This document shows, one piece after another, positions 6,316-13,558 of a stretch of 14,092 nucleotides of DNA. Position 1 is the first letter of the stretch; each line of letters starts with the position of its first letter. Origin of the DNA: Desulfobacula sp. (lineage in GTDB: Bacteria; Desulfobacterota; Desulfobacteria; Desulfobacterales; Desulfobacteraceae); NCBI RefSeq assembly GCF_021107415.1, contig NZ_JAIOSW010000441.1, forward strand, positions 1 to 14,092, read 5' to 3'. A program made the translations under genes and the position numbers. The notes below the pieces were generated by a model, which had not been told where the DNA came from, did no database searches, and saw only the letters and a list, made by a program, of their open reading frames with translations.

Positions 6316-7104
6316 ATGGATACATATTCAAATTTAAAAGAACTGGGATTCTCGCAATATGAGGCTGCGTGTTATATGGCACTTGTGGGCAGTCATCCGG
6401 TTAACGGTTCCCAGTTGAGTAAGATTTCGGGGATTGCCAGATCAAGGATTTATGATGTGTTGCGGAGCCTGATTTCCAAAGGGTATGTGATTGAAGTCAA
6501 TTCCGGTCAGTATGCCCCGCTGCCCTCGGATGAGCTTGTCAGAAGGTTAAAAAGAAGCTTTAACAGCAATATTGAGACGTTTGAAGATCAGATTTCAAAC
6601 GCATCCCAAAAAGATGATTTTGAATTTGTCTGGACCATTACAGGATATGAGAATGTCATGGAAAAAGCCCTGGAAATGATTAAGCAGGCAAAAGAAGAGA
6701 TCTATATCAGGCTGTTTCCTAAAGCAAACAGGTATTTGGATGAGTATTTGATTGAGGCAGATAAAAGAGGGGTTAAAATCCGCTATATTGCCATGGGAAA
6801 GGTCCCGAAAAAATTTGATATTCAAGTCATGCACCCGGATCATGAACACTTGCAGCAGATCATTGGCGGACGCTCCTTAGAAGTGATTATAGATAAAAAA
6901 GAAGCCCTTGTCGGGATATTTGAAACGGGTAACGAAGATAATTCACCCATTAACTGGACAAGAAATCAATGGTTTATCGTGGCCAATCGCGACAGTCTTC
7001 GTCATGATTTCTATCATTGCTTTCTGGAAAAAATACTGGACCGGCACCAGAAACTGACGAAAGACGAAAAAAGAATTTATAAAATTATAAAAGAAGATAA
7101 TTAG
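6316..7104 (+). CDS. TrmB-family transcriptional regulator
   Basis: DNA-binding regulator of the TrmB type, which in characterised (mostly archaeal) members senses small molecules, often sugars. The 262 residues begin with a winged-helix domain at about 4-70 (LKELGFSQYEAACYMALVGSHPVNGSQLSKISGIARSRIYDVLRSL...GYV), where RSRIYDVL is the recognition-helix signature. A short helical linker follows, then a C-terminal TrmB/PLD-like domain at about 100-245 (ENVMEKALEMIKQAKEEIYIRLFP, YLIEADKRGVKIRYIAMGKV, WFIVANRDSLRHDFYHCFLEK). A TTG at 6304 would add four residues, but the ATG at 6316 is preferred because GGAGAG lies just before it. It has its own promoter and a palindromic operator candidate, and is followed after 12 nt by the aminotransferase gene, which it probably controls. 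Confidence 0.88.
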   Translation: MDTYSNLKELGFSQYEAACYMALVGSHPVNGSQLSKISGIARSRIYDVLRSLISKGYVIEVNSGQYAPLPSDELVRRLKRSFNSNIETFEDQISNASQKDDFEFVWTITGYENVMEKALEMIKQAKEEIYIRLFPKANRYLDEYLIEADKRGVKIRYIAMGKVPKKFDIQVMHPDHEHLQQIIGGRSLEVIIDKKEALVGIFETGNEDNSPINWTRNQWFIVANRDSLRHDFYHCFLEKILDRHQKLTKDEKRIYKIIKEDN

Positions 7105-7112
7105 AGGAGGTG
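7105..7112 (+). promoter_or_regulatory. Strong Shine-Dalgarno of the aminotransferase gene
   Basis: AGGAGGTG directly follows the regulator's stop codon and is near-perfectly complementary to the 16S 3' end, with a 4-nt gap to the ATG at 7117. It predicts more efficient translation of the enzyme than of the regulator and fixes the start. Confidence 0.8.
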
Positions 7113-7116
7113 TAAG

Positions 7117-8397
7117 ATGACTGCAATGAGAAAAATACATTATTTCAATGGATTCTCCAATGAGAATGATAAAACCATTTTTAATCTGGAAGAAGATTAT
7201 GGGGCCCACCATTATGAGAGAATAAATCTTGTTGTCCGGCATGCAAAAGGATGCTGGCTGACAGATGAAAAAGGCAATAAATATCTGGATTGCCTGGCAG
7301 CATATTCGGCAGCAAATCCGGGTCATCATCATCCCACTATCACCAATGCGGTCATGGATGCCCTGATCGGCAATTATGCCTCTGTATTGTCCAATGTCGT
7401 GTTCACAGATCCTTTGGGAATTTTTCTTTCCGAGGTTGCAAAGTTTGCTCCCCAGATGGCCCCCAGGTTTGGAAATTACGGTAATAAAGCGCTTCCCAAA
7501 AACGGTGGGGTGGAATCCGTTGAAACAGCCATAAAAGCCATGCGGTATTTTGGATTCAAGCATAAAGGGATTCAAGACGGAAATCAGGAAATTATTGTTT
7601 TTAATGAGAATTTTCATGGCAGAACTATTTCCATTGTCTCTTTTTCATCCAGCAAAAAATATAAAGAAGGGTTTGGTCCTTTAACCCCGGGTTTTGTGTC
7701 TGTTGAATTCGGCAACCTTGAAGATGTAAAAAAGGCCATCAATAAAAATACCTGCGGAATCCTTGTGGAGCCCATGCAGGGAGAAGGCGGAATGAAAATA
7801 CCCCCCAAAGGCTTTCTCAAAGGTCTTCGGGATCTTTGTGATGAACAGGATCTTTTGCTGGTATGTGATGAAATCCAGGTGGGAATGGGAAGAACAGGAA
7901 AAAAATTCTGCTTTGAACATGACAACATTATTCCGGATGGTGTTATTCTTGGAAAAGCCTTATCAGGCGGTCTTGTTCCCCTTTCTGTTTTTATCACCAA
8001 TGCAAAGATCATGGATATGGTTTTTTCCAAAGGGTCAGACGGATCAACCTTTGGTGGTTATCCCCTTGCCTGTGTAGCCGGTACTGCTGCTTTAAAGGTA
8101 TTTGAAGAAGAAAAACTGGCAGAGCAGGCCGCCCGGAAAGGGAAAATACTAAAAGAAAAAATTGAAGAGATTGCAAAAAAATCCCCTCATGTCAAAGAAG
8201 TTCGGGGGAAAGGGCTTTTCATCGGTATTGAGGTAAAAAAAGGCAATGCCATGGATTTTTGCCAAAAACTTTTAAAGCTCGGGTTGATCGTTAATGACAG
8301 CCACGGCCATACCATCAGGATTTCCCCTCCCTTAATTATTAATGAGGAAGAAATGGATTTTATGGTTAAACAGCTTGAAAAGGTTTTACTGGACTAA
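7117..8397 (+). CDS. rocD: Ornithine aminotransferase-like class III PLP enzyme
   Basis: Class III PLP-dependent aminotransferase, most like ornithine-oxo-acid transaminase (ornithine + 2-oxo acid to glutamate semialdehyde + amino acid). The 426 residues include YSAANPGHHHP (63-73), KNGGVESVETAIKAMR where OAT has NTGVEAGETACKLAR, ENFHGRT (164-170), EPMQGEGG (218-225), the PLP-nitrogen-binding Asp in CDEIQVGMGRTG (D251), and LGKALSGG with the Schiff-base lysine K280. The residues known to shape OAT specificity appear kept: tyrosines Y33 and Y63, R169 and E223. Related acetylornithine or 4-aminobutyrate aminotransferases remain possible. It lies in a two-gene operon with the TrmB-like regulator; no proline or arginine catabolic gene is nearby. 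Confidence 0.85.
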   Translation: MTAMRKIHYFNGFSNENDKTIFNLEEDYGAHHYERINLVVRHAKGCWLTDEKGNKYLDCLAAYSAANPGHHHPTITNAVMDALIGNYASVLSNVVFTDPLGIFLSEVAKFAPQMAPRFGNYGNKALPKNGGVESVETAIKAMRYFGFKHKGIQDGNQEIIVFNENFHGRTISIVSFSSSKKYKEGFGPLTPGFVSVEFGNLEDVKKAINKNTCGILVEPMQGEGGMKIPPKGFLKGLRDLCDEQDLLLVCDEIQVGMGRTGKKFCFEHDNIIPDGVILGKALSGGLVPLSVFITNAKIMDMVFSKGSDGSTFGGYPLACVAGTAALKVFEEEKLAEQAARKGKILKEKIEEIAKKSPHVKEVRGKGLFIGIEVKKGNAMDFCQKLLKLGLIVNDSHGHTIRISPPLIINEEEMDFMVKQLEKVLLD

Positions 8398-8409
8398 GAT
8401 CAGGATTGG

Positions 8410-8473
8410 AAAAATGAGCGGCTGCTACAGAAGTTTTTATCCGCAATATTTTTTAATAGAGCGAGCCGCTCAT
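8410..8473 (-). terminator. Hairpin between convergent genes, terminator-like for the DUF169 gene
   Basis: ATGAGCGGCT (8414-8423) and AGCCGCTCAT (8464-8473) are perfect 10-bp arms separated by a 40-nt AT-rich loop. On the minus strand the second arm runs into TTTTT (8414-8410), so it is best read as the terminator of the minus-strand gene, whose TGA stop (8472-8470) lies in the first arm. On the plus strand there is no T-tract after the stem, though the structure might also slow transcripts from the aminotransferase gene. The long loop lowers confidence. Confidence 0.5.
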
Positions 8474-9303
8474 ATCTCATTCCATGCTTTTTTACTTTTA
8501 TTGATTTTTTTATGGATATTCTCCCAGGTTTTAGTTGTGAGAAAAGAGTCTTTATACCGGTCTATCATCTGGATAAACATCTCAAAAGGAATGGTAAAAG
8601 AAAGTTCATCTGTTTTAAAAAATTTTCTGGCAGACGGGTCCCATCCTCCGACAACAGCCCTGTTTTTTCCTTTTGCAAGATAGTGCAAAGGCCAGACTGC
8701 CAGACTGCCGCAGGCAGCACTCCAGGGTGAAGCCACAACCTCGGGATCATTTGTTACAAAAGCGGCCAGCTGGTGAAGGCCGCTCAAAGATTCCGGACGT
8801 GTGAAAAAAGAGACAAGTAACGGGATTTCATCCTCAGAGAACTGGCTGATGGGTTTAAACACACAATACGTCTTGGCAGCGGGGACAGGATCAACATATT
8901 CAAATATTTTTCTTAAGTTGTCCGGAGAATCACAATAAAGTTCACCTTCCATCCTGCCGGGAACTCCTGAGGATACATAATGAATAATGGTTTCAGCCTG
9001 GGGTTTGTTAAATCCAAGCCAGAAGGCTCCGCCAGGACATCCAAACTGGGATGATGAAAAATAAGCAGCTGTCTTTTTCTTCCTGGCAAGCCAGATCTTG
9101 CCGATAACACAGGAAAATCCGCCAAATATTTCCTGCCAGTTAATTTCATTTTTTTCTTCCTTTTCCCGTGTCGGCAGATCCATGGGGTTGGGGGAGTATC
9201 CTTTATCCGGTTTGGTGTCTGTAAAAAACATTCCCATGGGTTCTTCATTGATTCCTAAAATATTGAGAAAATCAGGAATAGCGGATTTGATCTGATGCTC
9301 CAT
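8470..9303 (-). CDS. DUF169 family protein
   Basis: Member of the uncharacterised DUF169 (COG2043-type) family, common in anaerobes and methanogens. The ATG at 9303 is chosen over one 36 nt upstream because AAAGGAGG (9315-9308 on the minus strand) sits 4 nt before it. The 277-residue protein carries family features: the N-terminal LGINEEPMGMFFTD, a FSCVIGKIWLARKKK segment, FGCPGGAFWLGF (88-98) with C89, and ASPWSAACGSLAVWPLHYL (191-209) with C198. Other cysteines are C65, C124 and C147, so metal or cofactor binding is conceivable but unproven. No signal peptide or membrane helix is seen. It is transcribed alone, divergent from the lipoprotein gene. Confidence 0.85.
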   Translation of the reverse strand: MEHQIKSAIPDFLNILGINEEPMGMFFTDTKPDKGYSPNPMDLPTREKEEKNEINWQEIFGGFSCVIGKIWLARKKKTAAYFSSSQFGCPGGAFWLGFNKPQAETIIHYVSSGVPGRMEGELYCDSPDNLRKIFEYVDPVPAAKTYCVFKPISQFSEDEIPLLVSFFTRPESLSGLHQLAAFVTNDPEVVASPWSAACGSLAVWPLHYLAKGKNRAVVGGWDPSARKFFKTDELSFTIPFEMFIQMIDRYKDSFLTTKTWENIHKKINKSKKAWNEI

Positions 9304-9307
9304 GATA

Positions 9308-9315
9308 CCTCCTTT
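9308..9315 (-). promoter_or_regulatory. Shine-Dalgarno deciding the DUF169 start
   Basis: AAAGGAGG on the minus strand, 4 nt before the ATG at 9303. The earlier in-frame ATG at 9339 would place this site inside the gene and has no comparable site of its own. Confidence 0.75.
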
Positions 9316-9419
9316 GATGGTGGTTTGTGTAGATGCCATACCTGTTTTATTTAGTAAATGAAATCCAAAAGGAAAGCAATAAAGAAAAGGATTAATAAAA
9401 ACCTGAACTTTTGTTATAA

Positions 9420-9433
9420 GTACTTTTTAGTAC
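9420..9433 (+). promoter_or_regulatory. Short inverted repeat upstream of the lipoprotein gene
   Basis: GTACT (9420-9424) and AGTAC (9429-9433) are perfect arms around TTTT. It lies in the 173-nt gap between the divergent DUF169 and lipoprotein genes, just upstream of a weak -10-like TATATC (9443-9448). It could be an operator or chance; no good -35 is visible. Confidence 0.25.
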
Positions 9434-9476
9434 GGGCAAAACTATATCAAAAAATTATATGGGAGCGATATATTCT

Positions 9477-10133
9477 ATGAATCACGCAAAGTTTAAAATC
9501 ATCACAAGACTTACTCTTCTGTCTGTAATTTTTCTTTTCATGGCAGGTTGCAGTACAGCCTATTATACGACTATGGAAAAGTTCGGTAAAGAAAAAAGGC
9601 ATATTTTGATTGATAATGTTGAAGATGTCCAGGAAAGTCAGACAAAAGCCCAGGAAGAGTTCAAGGATGCCTTAACAAAAATTAAAGAACTCTATGCCTT
9701 TGATGGCGGAGATCTGGAAACTTTTTATGACAAGCTCAAGGACAGTTATGAGGATTGCGATTCCAGAGCAAAACAAATTGAAAAGAGAATTAATGATGTG
9801 GAGCAGGTGGCCAAAGATCTGTTTAAAGAATGGGAAGCTGAGATTGCCCAGATCAATGATGTTAAATTGAAAAACAGCAGTAAAAAATCGCTTAGGGATG
9901 CAAAAATAAAATATCAGAAACTTGAAACTATAATGAATAGATCAACAAAGGGGATGTATCCGGTATTAGTCAAACTCAAAGATTATGTCCTTTACCTGAA
10001 ACACAACCTGAATGCAAAGGCGGTTGGATCTTTAAGCGGCGAGGTCGTCTCTATTGAAAAGGATGTGGCGGGACTCATTAAGGATATGAATGCATCCATA
10101 AAAGAAGCACAAAGTTTTATTAATAATTTTTAA
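9477..10133 (+). CDS. DUF2959 family lipoprotein
   Basis: Probable envelope lipoprotein of the DUF2959 family, function unknown. The ATG at 9477 is preferred to one at 9459 because GGGAG (9461-9465) precedes it by 11 nt while the earlier ATG has no site. The product has 218 residues with a lipoprotein signal: a basic start (NHAKFKIITR), a hydrophobic core LTLLSVIFLF and the lipobox FMAGC with Cys25. Next is AYYTTMEKFGKEKRHIL, a conserved-looking region, then long heptad-like helical stretches rich in K, E and D that probably form coiled coils (EEFKDALTKIKELY, RAKQIEKRINDVEQVAKDLF, ISIEKDVAGL-like), ending in EAQSFINNF. mtnA follows after 22 nt with no terminator between; shared transcription is possible but no functional link is known. 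Confidence 0.85.
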   Translation: MNHAKFKIITRLTLLSVIFLFMAGCSTAYYTTMEKFGKEKRHILIDNVEDVQESQTKAQEEFKDALTKIKELYAFDGGDLETFYDKLKDSYEDCDSRAKQIEKRINDVEQVAKDLFKEWEAEIAQINDVKLKNSSKKSLRDAKIKYQKLETIMNRSTKGMYPVLVKLKDYVLYLKHNLNAKAVGSLSGEVVSIEKDVAGLIKDMNASIKEAQSFINNF

Positions 10134-10155
10134 AAATGATATTGGAGTTTTCAGG

Positions 10156-11262
10156 ATGAAGGTGGATGGAAAAAATATGAGACCGATCTGGTTTGATAAG
10201 GCATCTGAAACGGTTCAGGTGATAGACCAGAGGTTTCTCCCCCACAAATTGGTTATAGAAGATTTAAACACCGTGGACAATACCATTTATGCCATAAAAG
10301 AGATGGTTGTAAGAGGTGCCCCCTTGATTGGCGCCACAGGGGCATTGGGGGTCTACATCAGCCTTGTGCAGGAAAATAATAAGGGTGCGGATAATGAATA
10401 CCTGGTTTCAGAATGCAAACGGCTTAAGAACGCCAGGCCAACTGCTATGAATCTTTTCTGGGGTGTTGACAGGGTTTTGTCTGTTGCATTAAAGCATGAA
10501 AATTATGAAACACGGGTTAAAGCAGCTCTTGATGAAGCATTGGAAATTGTAGAGGAAGAGGCAATCAATTGTCAAAAGATTGGTGAGTATGGAATGCCCA
10601 TTATTGAAGAAATCAGTAAGAAAAAAAATGGGGAACCGGTCAACATTTTAACCCACTGCAATGCCGGCTGGCTTGCCTGTATCGAATACGGCACTGCCAC
10701 AGCACCCATCTATACTGCATTTGACAATCATATCAATGTCCATGTCTGGGTGGATGAGACAAGACCTTTAAATCAGGGCTCCCGTCTTACGGCATGGGAA
10801 TTGGGAAAACATGGAGTGAACCATACCGTGATCACTGACAATGCAGGGGGCCATATCATGCAGCATGGCATGGTGGACCTTGTTATTGTTGGAACCGACA
10901 GAACCACCCGGGCCGGAGACGTGGCCAATAAAATCGGTACCTATTTAAAAGCCCTTGCAGCAAAAGACAATAATATTCCATTCTATGTGGCACTGCCGTC
11001 AAGCACCTTTGACTGGGATATAACAGACGGTATTGCCGATATTCCCATAGAAGAAAGAGATCCTGACGAAATCAGGTATATCCAGGGTTTTTGCAATGGG
11101 AAAATTGAAAAAGTGCTGGTACCTCCTGAGACAAGCCTGGCGGCCAATCACGCCTTTGATGTGACGCCGGCAAGGCTGGTCACAGGATTTATAACGGAGC
11201 GAGGCGTATGCAGGGCAACGGAACCCGATATCATATCCTTATTTCCTGATAAGCAAAAATGA
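10156..11262 (+). CDS. mtnA: S-methyl-5-thioribose-1-phosphate isomerase MtnA
   Basis: Interconverts methylthioribose-1-phosphate and methylthioribulose-1-phosphate in salvage of methylthioadenosine. The 368-residue protein is full length. It has EMVVRGAPLIGATGA (49-63), NILTHCNAG with the proposed catalytic Cys168, VDETRPLNQGSRLTAWEL (199-216), the IVGTDRTTRAGDVANKIGT region with the proposed catalytic Asp248, and PFYVALPSSTFD near the C-terminus. These separate MtnA from the related eIF2B subunits and ribose-1,5-bisphosphate isomerases, although cross-annotation in this superfamily is common. Start is supported by GGAG at 10144-10147. No other classical methionine-salvage gene (mtnP, mtnK, mtnB/C/D) lies in the window, so the later steps must be elsewhere or differ, as in anaerobic MTA shunts. 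Confidence 0.95.
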   Translation: MKVDGKNMRPIWFDKASETVQVIDQRFLPHKLVIEDLNTVDNTIYAIKEMVVRGAPLIGATGALGVYISLVQENNKGADNEYLVSECKRLKNARPTAMNLFWGVDRVLSVALKHENYETRVKAALDEALEIVEEEAINCQKIGEYGMPIIEEISKKKNGEPVNILTHCNAGWLACIEYGTATAPIYTAFDNHINVHVWVDETRPLNQGSRLTAWELGKHGVNHTVITDNAGGHIMQHGMVDLVIVGTDRTTRAGDVANKIGTYLKALAAKDNNIPFYVALPSSTFDWDITDGIADIPIEERDPDEIRYIQGFCNGKIEKVLVPPETSLAANHAFDVTPARLVTGFITERGVCRATEPDIISLFPDKQK

Positions 11263-11294
11263 CAGGGATCTATTTTTTATGATGCTGAGGTGCT

Positions 11295-11906
11295 ATGTCT
11301 AAAAAAGAAATGTTTAATGAACGGTATAAAACCGGAAAGACTCCATGGGAGCTTGAAAGGCCGGATTCAAATCTAATAGAATTCGTAAAAAAGAAAAGTA
11401 TCCTGCCCTGCAAAACCCTTGAAATTGGATGCGGTACCGGCAGTAATGCCATCTGGCTGGCTCAGAAAGATTTTGATGTAACAGGAATTGACTTTTCATC
11501 TTTGGCCATTGAAAAGGCCAAATTAAAATCCAAAAAAGAAGGGGTTGAAATTGGGTTCATTGTAAATAATTTTTTTAAACAAAAAGAGAATGAGTCAGAC
11601 TTTGAATTGATATTTGACAGGGGATGTTTCCATTCCTTTGATGAAAAAAAAGACAGGATAACATTTGCAAGGAATGTAAGTCTCCATCTAAAAGAAGGCG
11701 GACAATGGTTCAGTATTATAGGCAATGCCGATGCTGGCCCAAGGGATATCGGTCCTCCCATGAGATCTGCCCTGGATATTGTATCTGCCGTGGAACCTTA
11801 TTTTGAGATAGTATTTCTTGTCTCGGCTATGTTTGATTCAAACCGTGAAAAGACGGCCCGATGCTGGAAATGCTTAATGAAAAAACGAAAAAAAGGAGCA
11901 AAATGA
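11295..11906 (+). CDS. Class I SAM methyltransferase, TPMT/TehB-like
   Basis: SAM-dependent methyltransferase of the small single-domain kind. The 203 residues begin with FNERYKTGKTPWELERPDSNL, a start typical of thiopurine/thiol (TPMT-like) and tellurite-resistance methyltransferases. It has SAM motif I LEIGCGTGSNAIWLA (42-56), the acidic ribose-binding residue D66 (TGIDFS), and the FDRGCFHSF motif at 107-115 where such enzymes have DRG-type residues. The C-terminus is short and basic (KKRKKGAK). The substrate cannot be read from sequence; thiol, selenium, tellurium or halide acceptors are known in related families. GAGGTG lies before the ATG. Its stop overlaps the start of the next gene by 4 nt, suggesting coupled expression with a sulfur amino acid PLP enzyme. 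Confidence 0.85.
   Translation: MSKKEMFNERYKTGKTPWELERPDSNLIEFVKKKSILPCKTLEIGCGTGSNAIWLAQKDFDVTGIDFSSLAIEKAKLKSKKEGVEIGFIVNNFFKQKENESDFELIFDRGCFHSFDEKKDRITFARNVSLHLKEGGQWFSIIGNADAGPRDIGPPMRSALDIVSAVEPYFEIVFLVSAMFDSNREKTARCWKCLMKKRKKGAK
11891..11898 (+). promoter_or_regulatory. Shine-Dalgarno deciding the PLP-enzyme start
   Basis: AAAAGGAG lies 4 nt before the ATG at 11903, inside the end of the methyltransferase gene. It rules out the longer start at 11861, which would add 14 Lys-rich residues that are unlike the family N-terminus. Confidence 0.75.
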
Positions 11907-13042
11907 AAAACAAGACCATTGCCATTCATAAAGGCACGTTAAGGGATTTGAAAACAGGCGGAGTAAATACACCGATTTATACCTCATCAGCCTATAATTA
12001 TCTCAGCAAGGATGAAACCTTTTATCCACGATATTTTAATACACCCAATCAGGATGCTGTGGCAAAAAAAATAGCCGCTTTTGAGCATTCCCAGGCAGGC
12101 CTGGTGTTCAGTTCAGGTATGGGTGCCATGTCAACTTCGATCCTGGCATTTGCAGGAGCTGGTGATCACGTTGTCATGCTGGATGCCCTCTATGGTGGAA
12201 CACATCATTTTGCCACGGAATGGTTTTCCCATTTCGGCATTGAGTGTAAATTTACAAAAACCAGTGCTGATGATGTGATCAATGGAGTGACGCAGAAAAC
12301 AAAAGTTATTGTTATCGAATCTCCCACCAATCCGCTTTTGGCTGTGGTTGATATTAAAAAAATTGCCCAATTTGCAAGAAAAGAGAAGATTACCACCATT
12401 ATTGACAACACCTTTGCAAGTCCTGTGAATCAAACCCCTTTAGATCTTGGAATAGATATTGTTGTTCACAGTGGAACCAAATACCTTGGCGGGCACTCTG
12501 ATCTGTGCTGCGGCATGGTGGCCTGCTCCCATGAAAAAATGAAGAAAATCTTGAGCCTTGCCAGAGTATTGGGTCCAAGTCTTGATCCAAGGATCTGTTA
12601 TCTTTTGGAAAGAAGTATGAAAACCCTTATGTTAAGAGTAAAGGAACAGACAAAAAATGCCATGGAAGTGGCGCAGCATCTGTCTGATCACCCTGATATT
12701 GCCAGGGTGTATTACCCTGGACTTGAAAATTTTGAAGGCCACGAAATCGCAAAACGCCAGATGAATGGTTTTGGTGCCATGCTCTCCTTTGAAATCAAGG
12801 ACAAAGATCCCAATCAGTTTATTGAGGGATTGAATATCATAAGTCCGGCCGTCAGCCTGGGAGGTGTGGAGTCGACCATATGCTCTCCAAGTCTTACCTC
12901 CCATGCAAAAATGTCAGCCGGGGAAAGACTGAGAATCGGGGTGACAGATTCTCTTTTAAGATTATCCATTGGACTTGAGGATGCAGATGATTTAAAACAG
13001 GACCTTGACAATGCACTGAAAAAAGTTTCACATAGTTCCTGA
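11903..13042 (+). CDS. Cys/Met metabolism PLP-dependent enzyme (trans-sulfuration family)
   Basis: Fold-type I PLP enzyme of the cystathionine gamma-synthase / cystathionine lyase / methionine gamma-lyase / O-acetylhomoserine sulfhydrylase group. The 379 residues contain PRYFNTPNQDAVAKKIAAFE (42-61, the usual SRxxNPT region in a variant form), SSGMGAMST (70-78), Y97 in LYGGTHHF (the active-site tyrosine), ESPTNPLL (139-146), D168 binding the PLP ring nitrogen in IIDNTFASP, and the Schiff-base Lys193 in HSGTKYLGGHSD. SLGGVESTICSPSLTSHA and GVTDSLLRLSIGLED near the end are classic. Which reaction it performs cannot be settled by motif. It starts inside the methyltransferase stop (ATGA overlap), favouring a role in C-S bond chemistry linked to methyl transfer. 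Confidence 0.92.
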   Translation: MKNKTIAIHKGTLRDLKTGGVNTPIYTSSAYNYLSKDETFYPRYFNTPNQDAVAKKIAAFEHSQAGLVFSSGMGAMSTSILAFAGAGDHVVMLDALYGGTHHFATEWFSHFGIECKFTKTSADDVINGVTQKTKVIVIESPTNPLLAVVDIKKIAQFARKEKITTIIDNTFASPVNQTPLDLGIDIVVHSGTKYLGGHSDLCCGMVACSHEKMKKILSLARVLGPSLDPRICYLLERSMKTLMLRVKEQTKNAMEVAQHLSDHPDIARVYYPGLENFEGHEIAKRQMNGFGAMLSFEIKDKDPNQFIEGLNIISPAVSLGGVESTICSPSLTSHAKMSAGERLRIGVTDSLLRLSIGLEDADDLKQDLDNALKKVSHSS

Positions 13043-13087
13043 TTTTAACCCAAATATTAACCAGGTAGAATAAAAAAGAAAATCCTT

Positions 13088-13558
13088 ATGCTGACAGATT
13101 TAGAAAAAAAAATAATTGCCCTGCTGCAAACCGATATTCCGGTTGTCAAACGGCCATTCCTTGAAATGGCTGAAAAGATAGATATCACGGAAGAAAAATT
13201 TTTAAGTATTTTAAAAGATCTCAATGACAGAGGGATAATCAGACGGTTTGGTGCTACATTGAAACATCAGAAATCCGGATTTAAGGCCAATGCCATGGTG
13301 GCCTGGAAAGTGGATGAAGACAGGGTGGAAAAAACAGGGAACATCATGGCTACCTTTAGAGAGATTACCCATTGCTATAGAAGAGATCCCGCTCCGGGTT
13401 GGAAATATAATCTGTATACCATGGTTCATGCGTCCAATGAAGATGAATGCTATGCCCTTGTAAAAAAGATTTCCAAAGCTGTGGGAGAAGATGAGTATGA
13501 GCTTTTATTCTCCAGAAAAGAGCTTAAAAAAACATCCATGAAATATTTTGAAGACTGA
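13088..13558 (+). CDS. ahbB: Siroheme decarboxylase beta subunit AhbB (Lrp/AsnC-like)
   Basis: One subunit of the siroheme decarboxylase that turns siroheme into 12,18-didecarboxysiroheme in the alternative heme pathway of sulfate reducers and archaea. The 156 residues have a N-terminal winged helix like AsnC/Lrp regulators (DLEKKIIALLQTDIPVVKRPF...IIRRFGATLKHQKSGFKANAMVAWKV) and a RAM-like C-terminal domain. ITHCYRRDPAPGWKYNLYTMVH (about 97-118) is the AhbB-type signature; AhbA has a HNYxRxHxYNxWFT-type version instead. It is often misannotated as a transcriptional regulator. AhbA is not beside it in this window. The Shine-Dalgarno is weak. The following gene overlaps it by 11 nt. Confidence 0.85.
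   Translation: MLTDLEKKIIALLQTDIPVVKRPFLEMAEKIDITEEKFLSILKDLNDRGIIRRFGATLKHQKSGFKANAMVAWKVDEDRVEKTGNIMATFREITHCYRRDPAPGWKYNLYTMVHASNEDECYALVKKISKAVGEDEYELLFSRKELKKTSMKYFED

Noticed and set aside
6943..7617. 224-aa minus-strand open frame across the regulator-aminotransferase junction
   Set aside because: It spans the junction of two solid plus-strand genes and has no domain, start signal or conserved motif.
7614..8030. 138-aa open frame on the minus strand inside the aminotransferase gene
   Set aside because: It lies fully opposite a highly conserved enzyme with all motifs, has no ribosome site or recognisable domain, and looks like a codon-bias shadow.
13066..13071. TAGAAT as a -10 element for an ahbB promoter
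   Set aside because: There is no acceptable -35 at 15-18 nt upstream and the leader would be about 10 nt, so co-transcription with the PLP gene is as likely.
13088..13558. Annotation as a Lrp/AsnC transcriptional regulator
   Set aside because: The CYRRDPAPGWKYNLYTMVH region and overall layout are those of siroheme decarboxylase AhbB, a known source of this misannotation.
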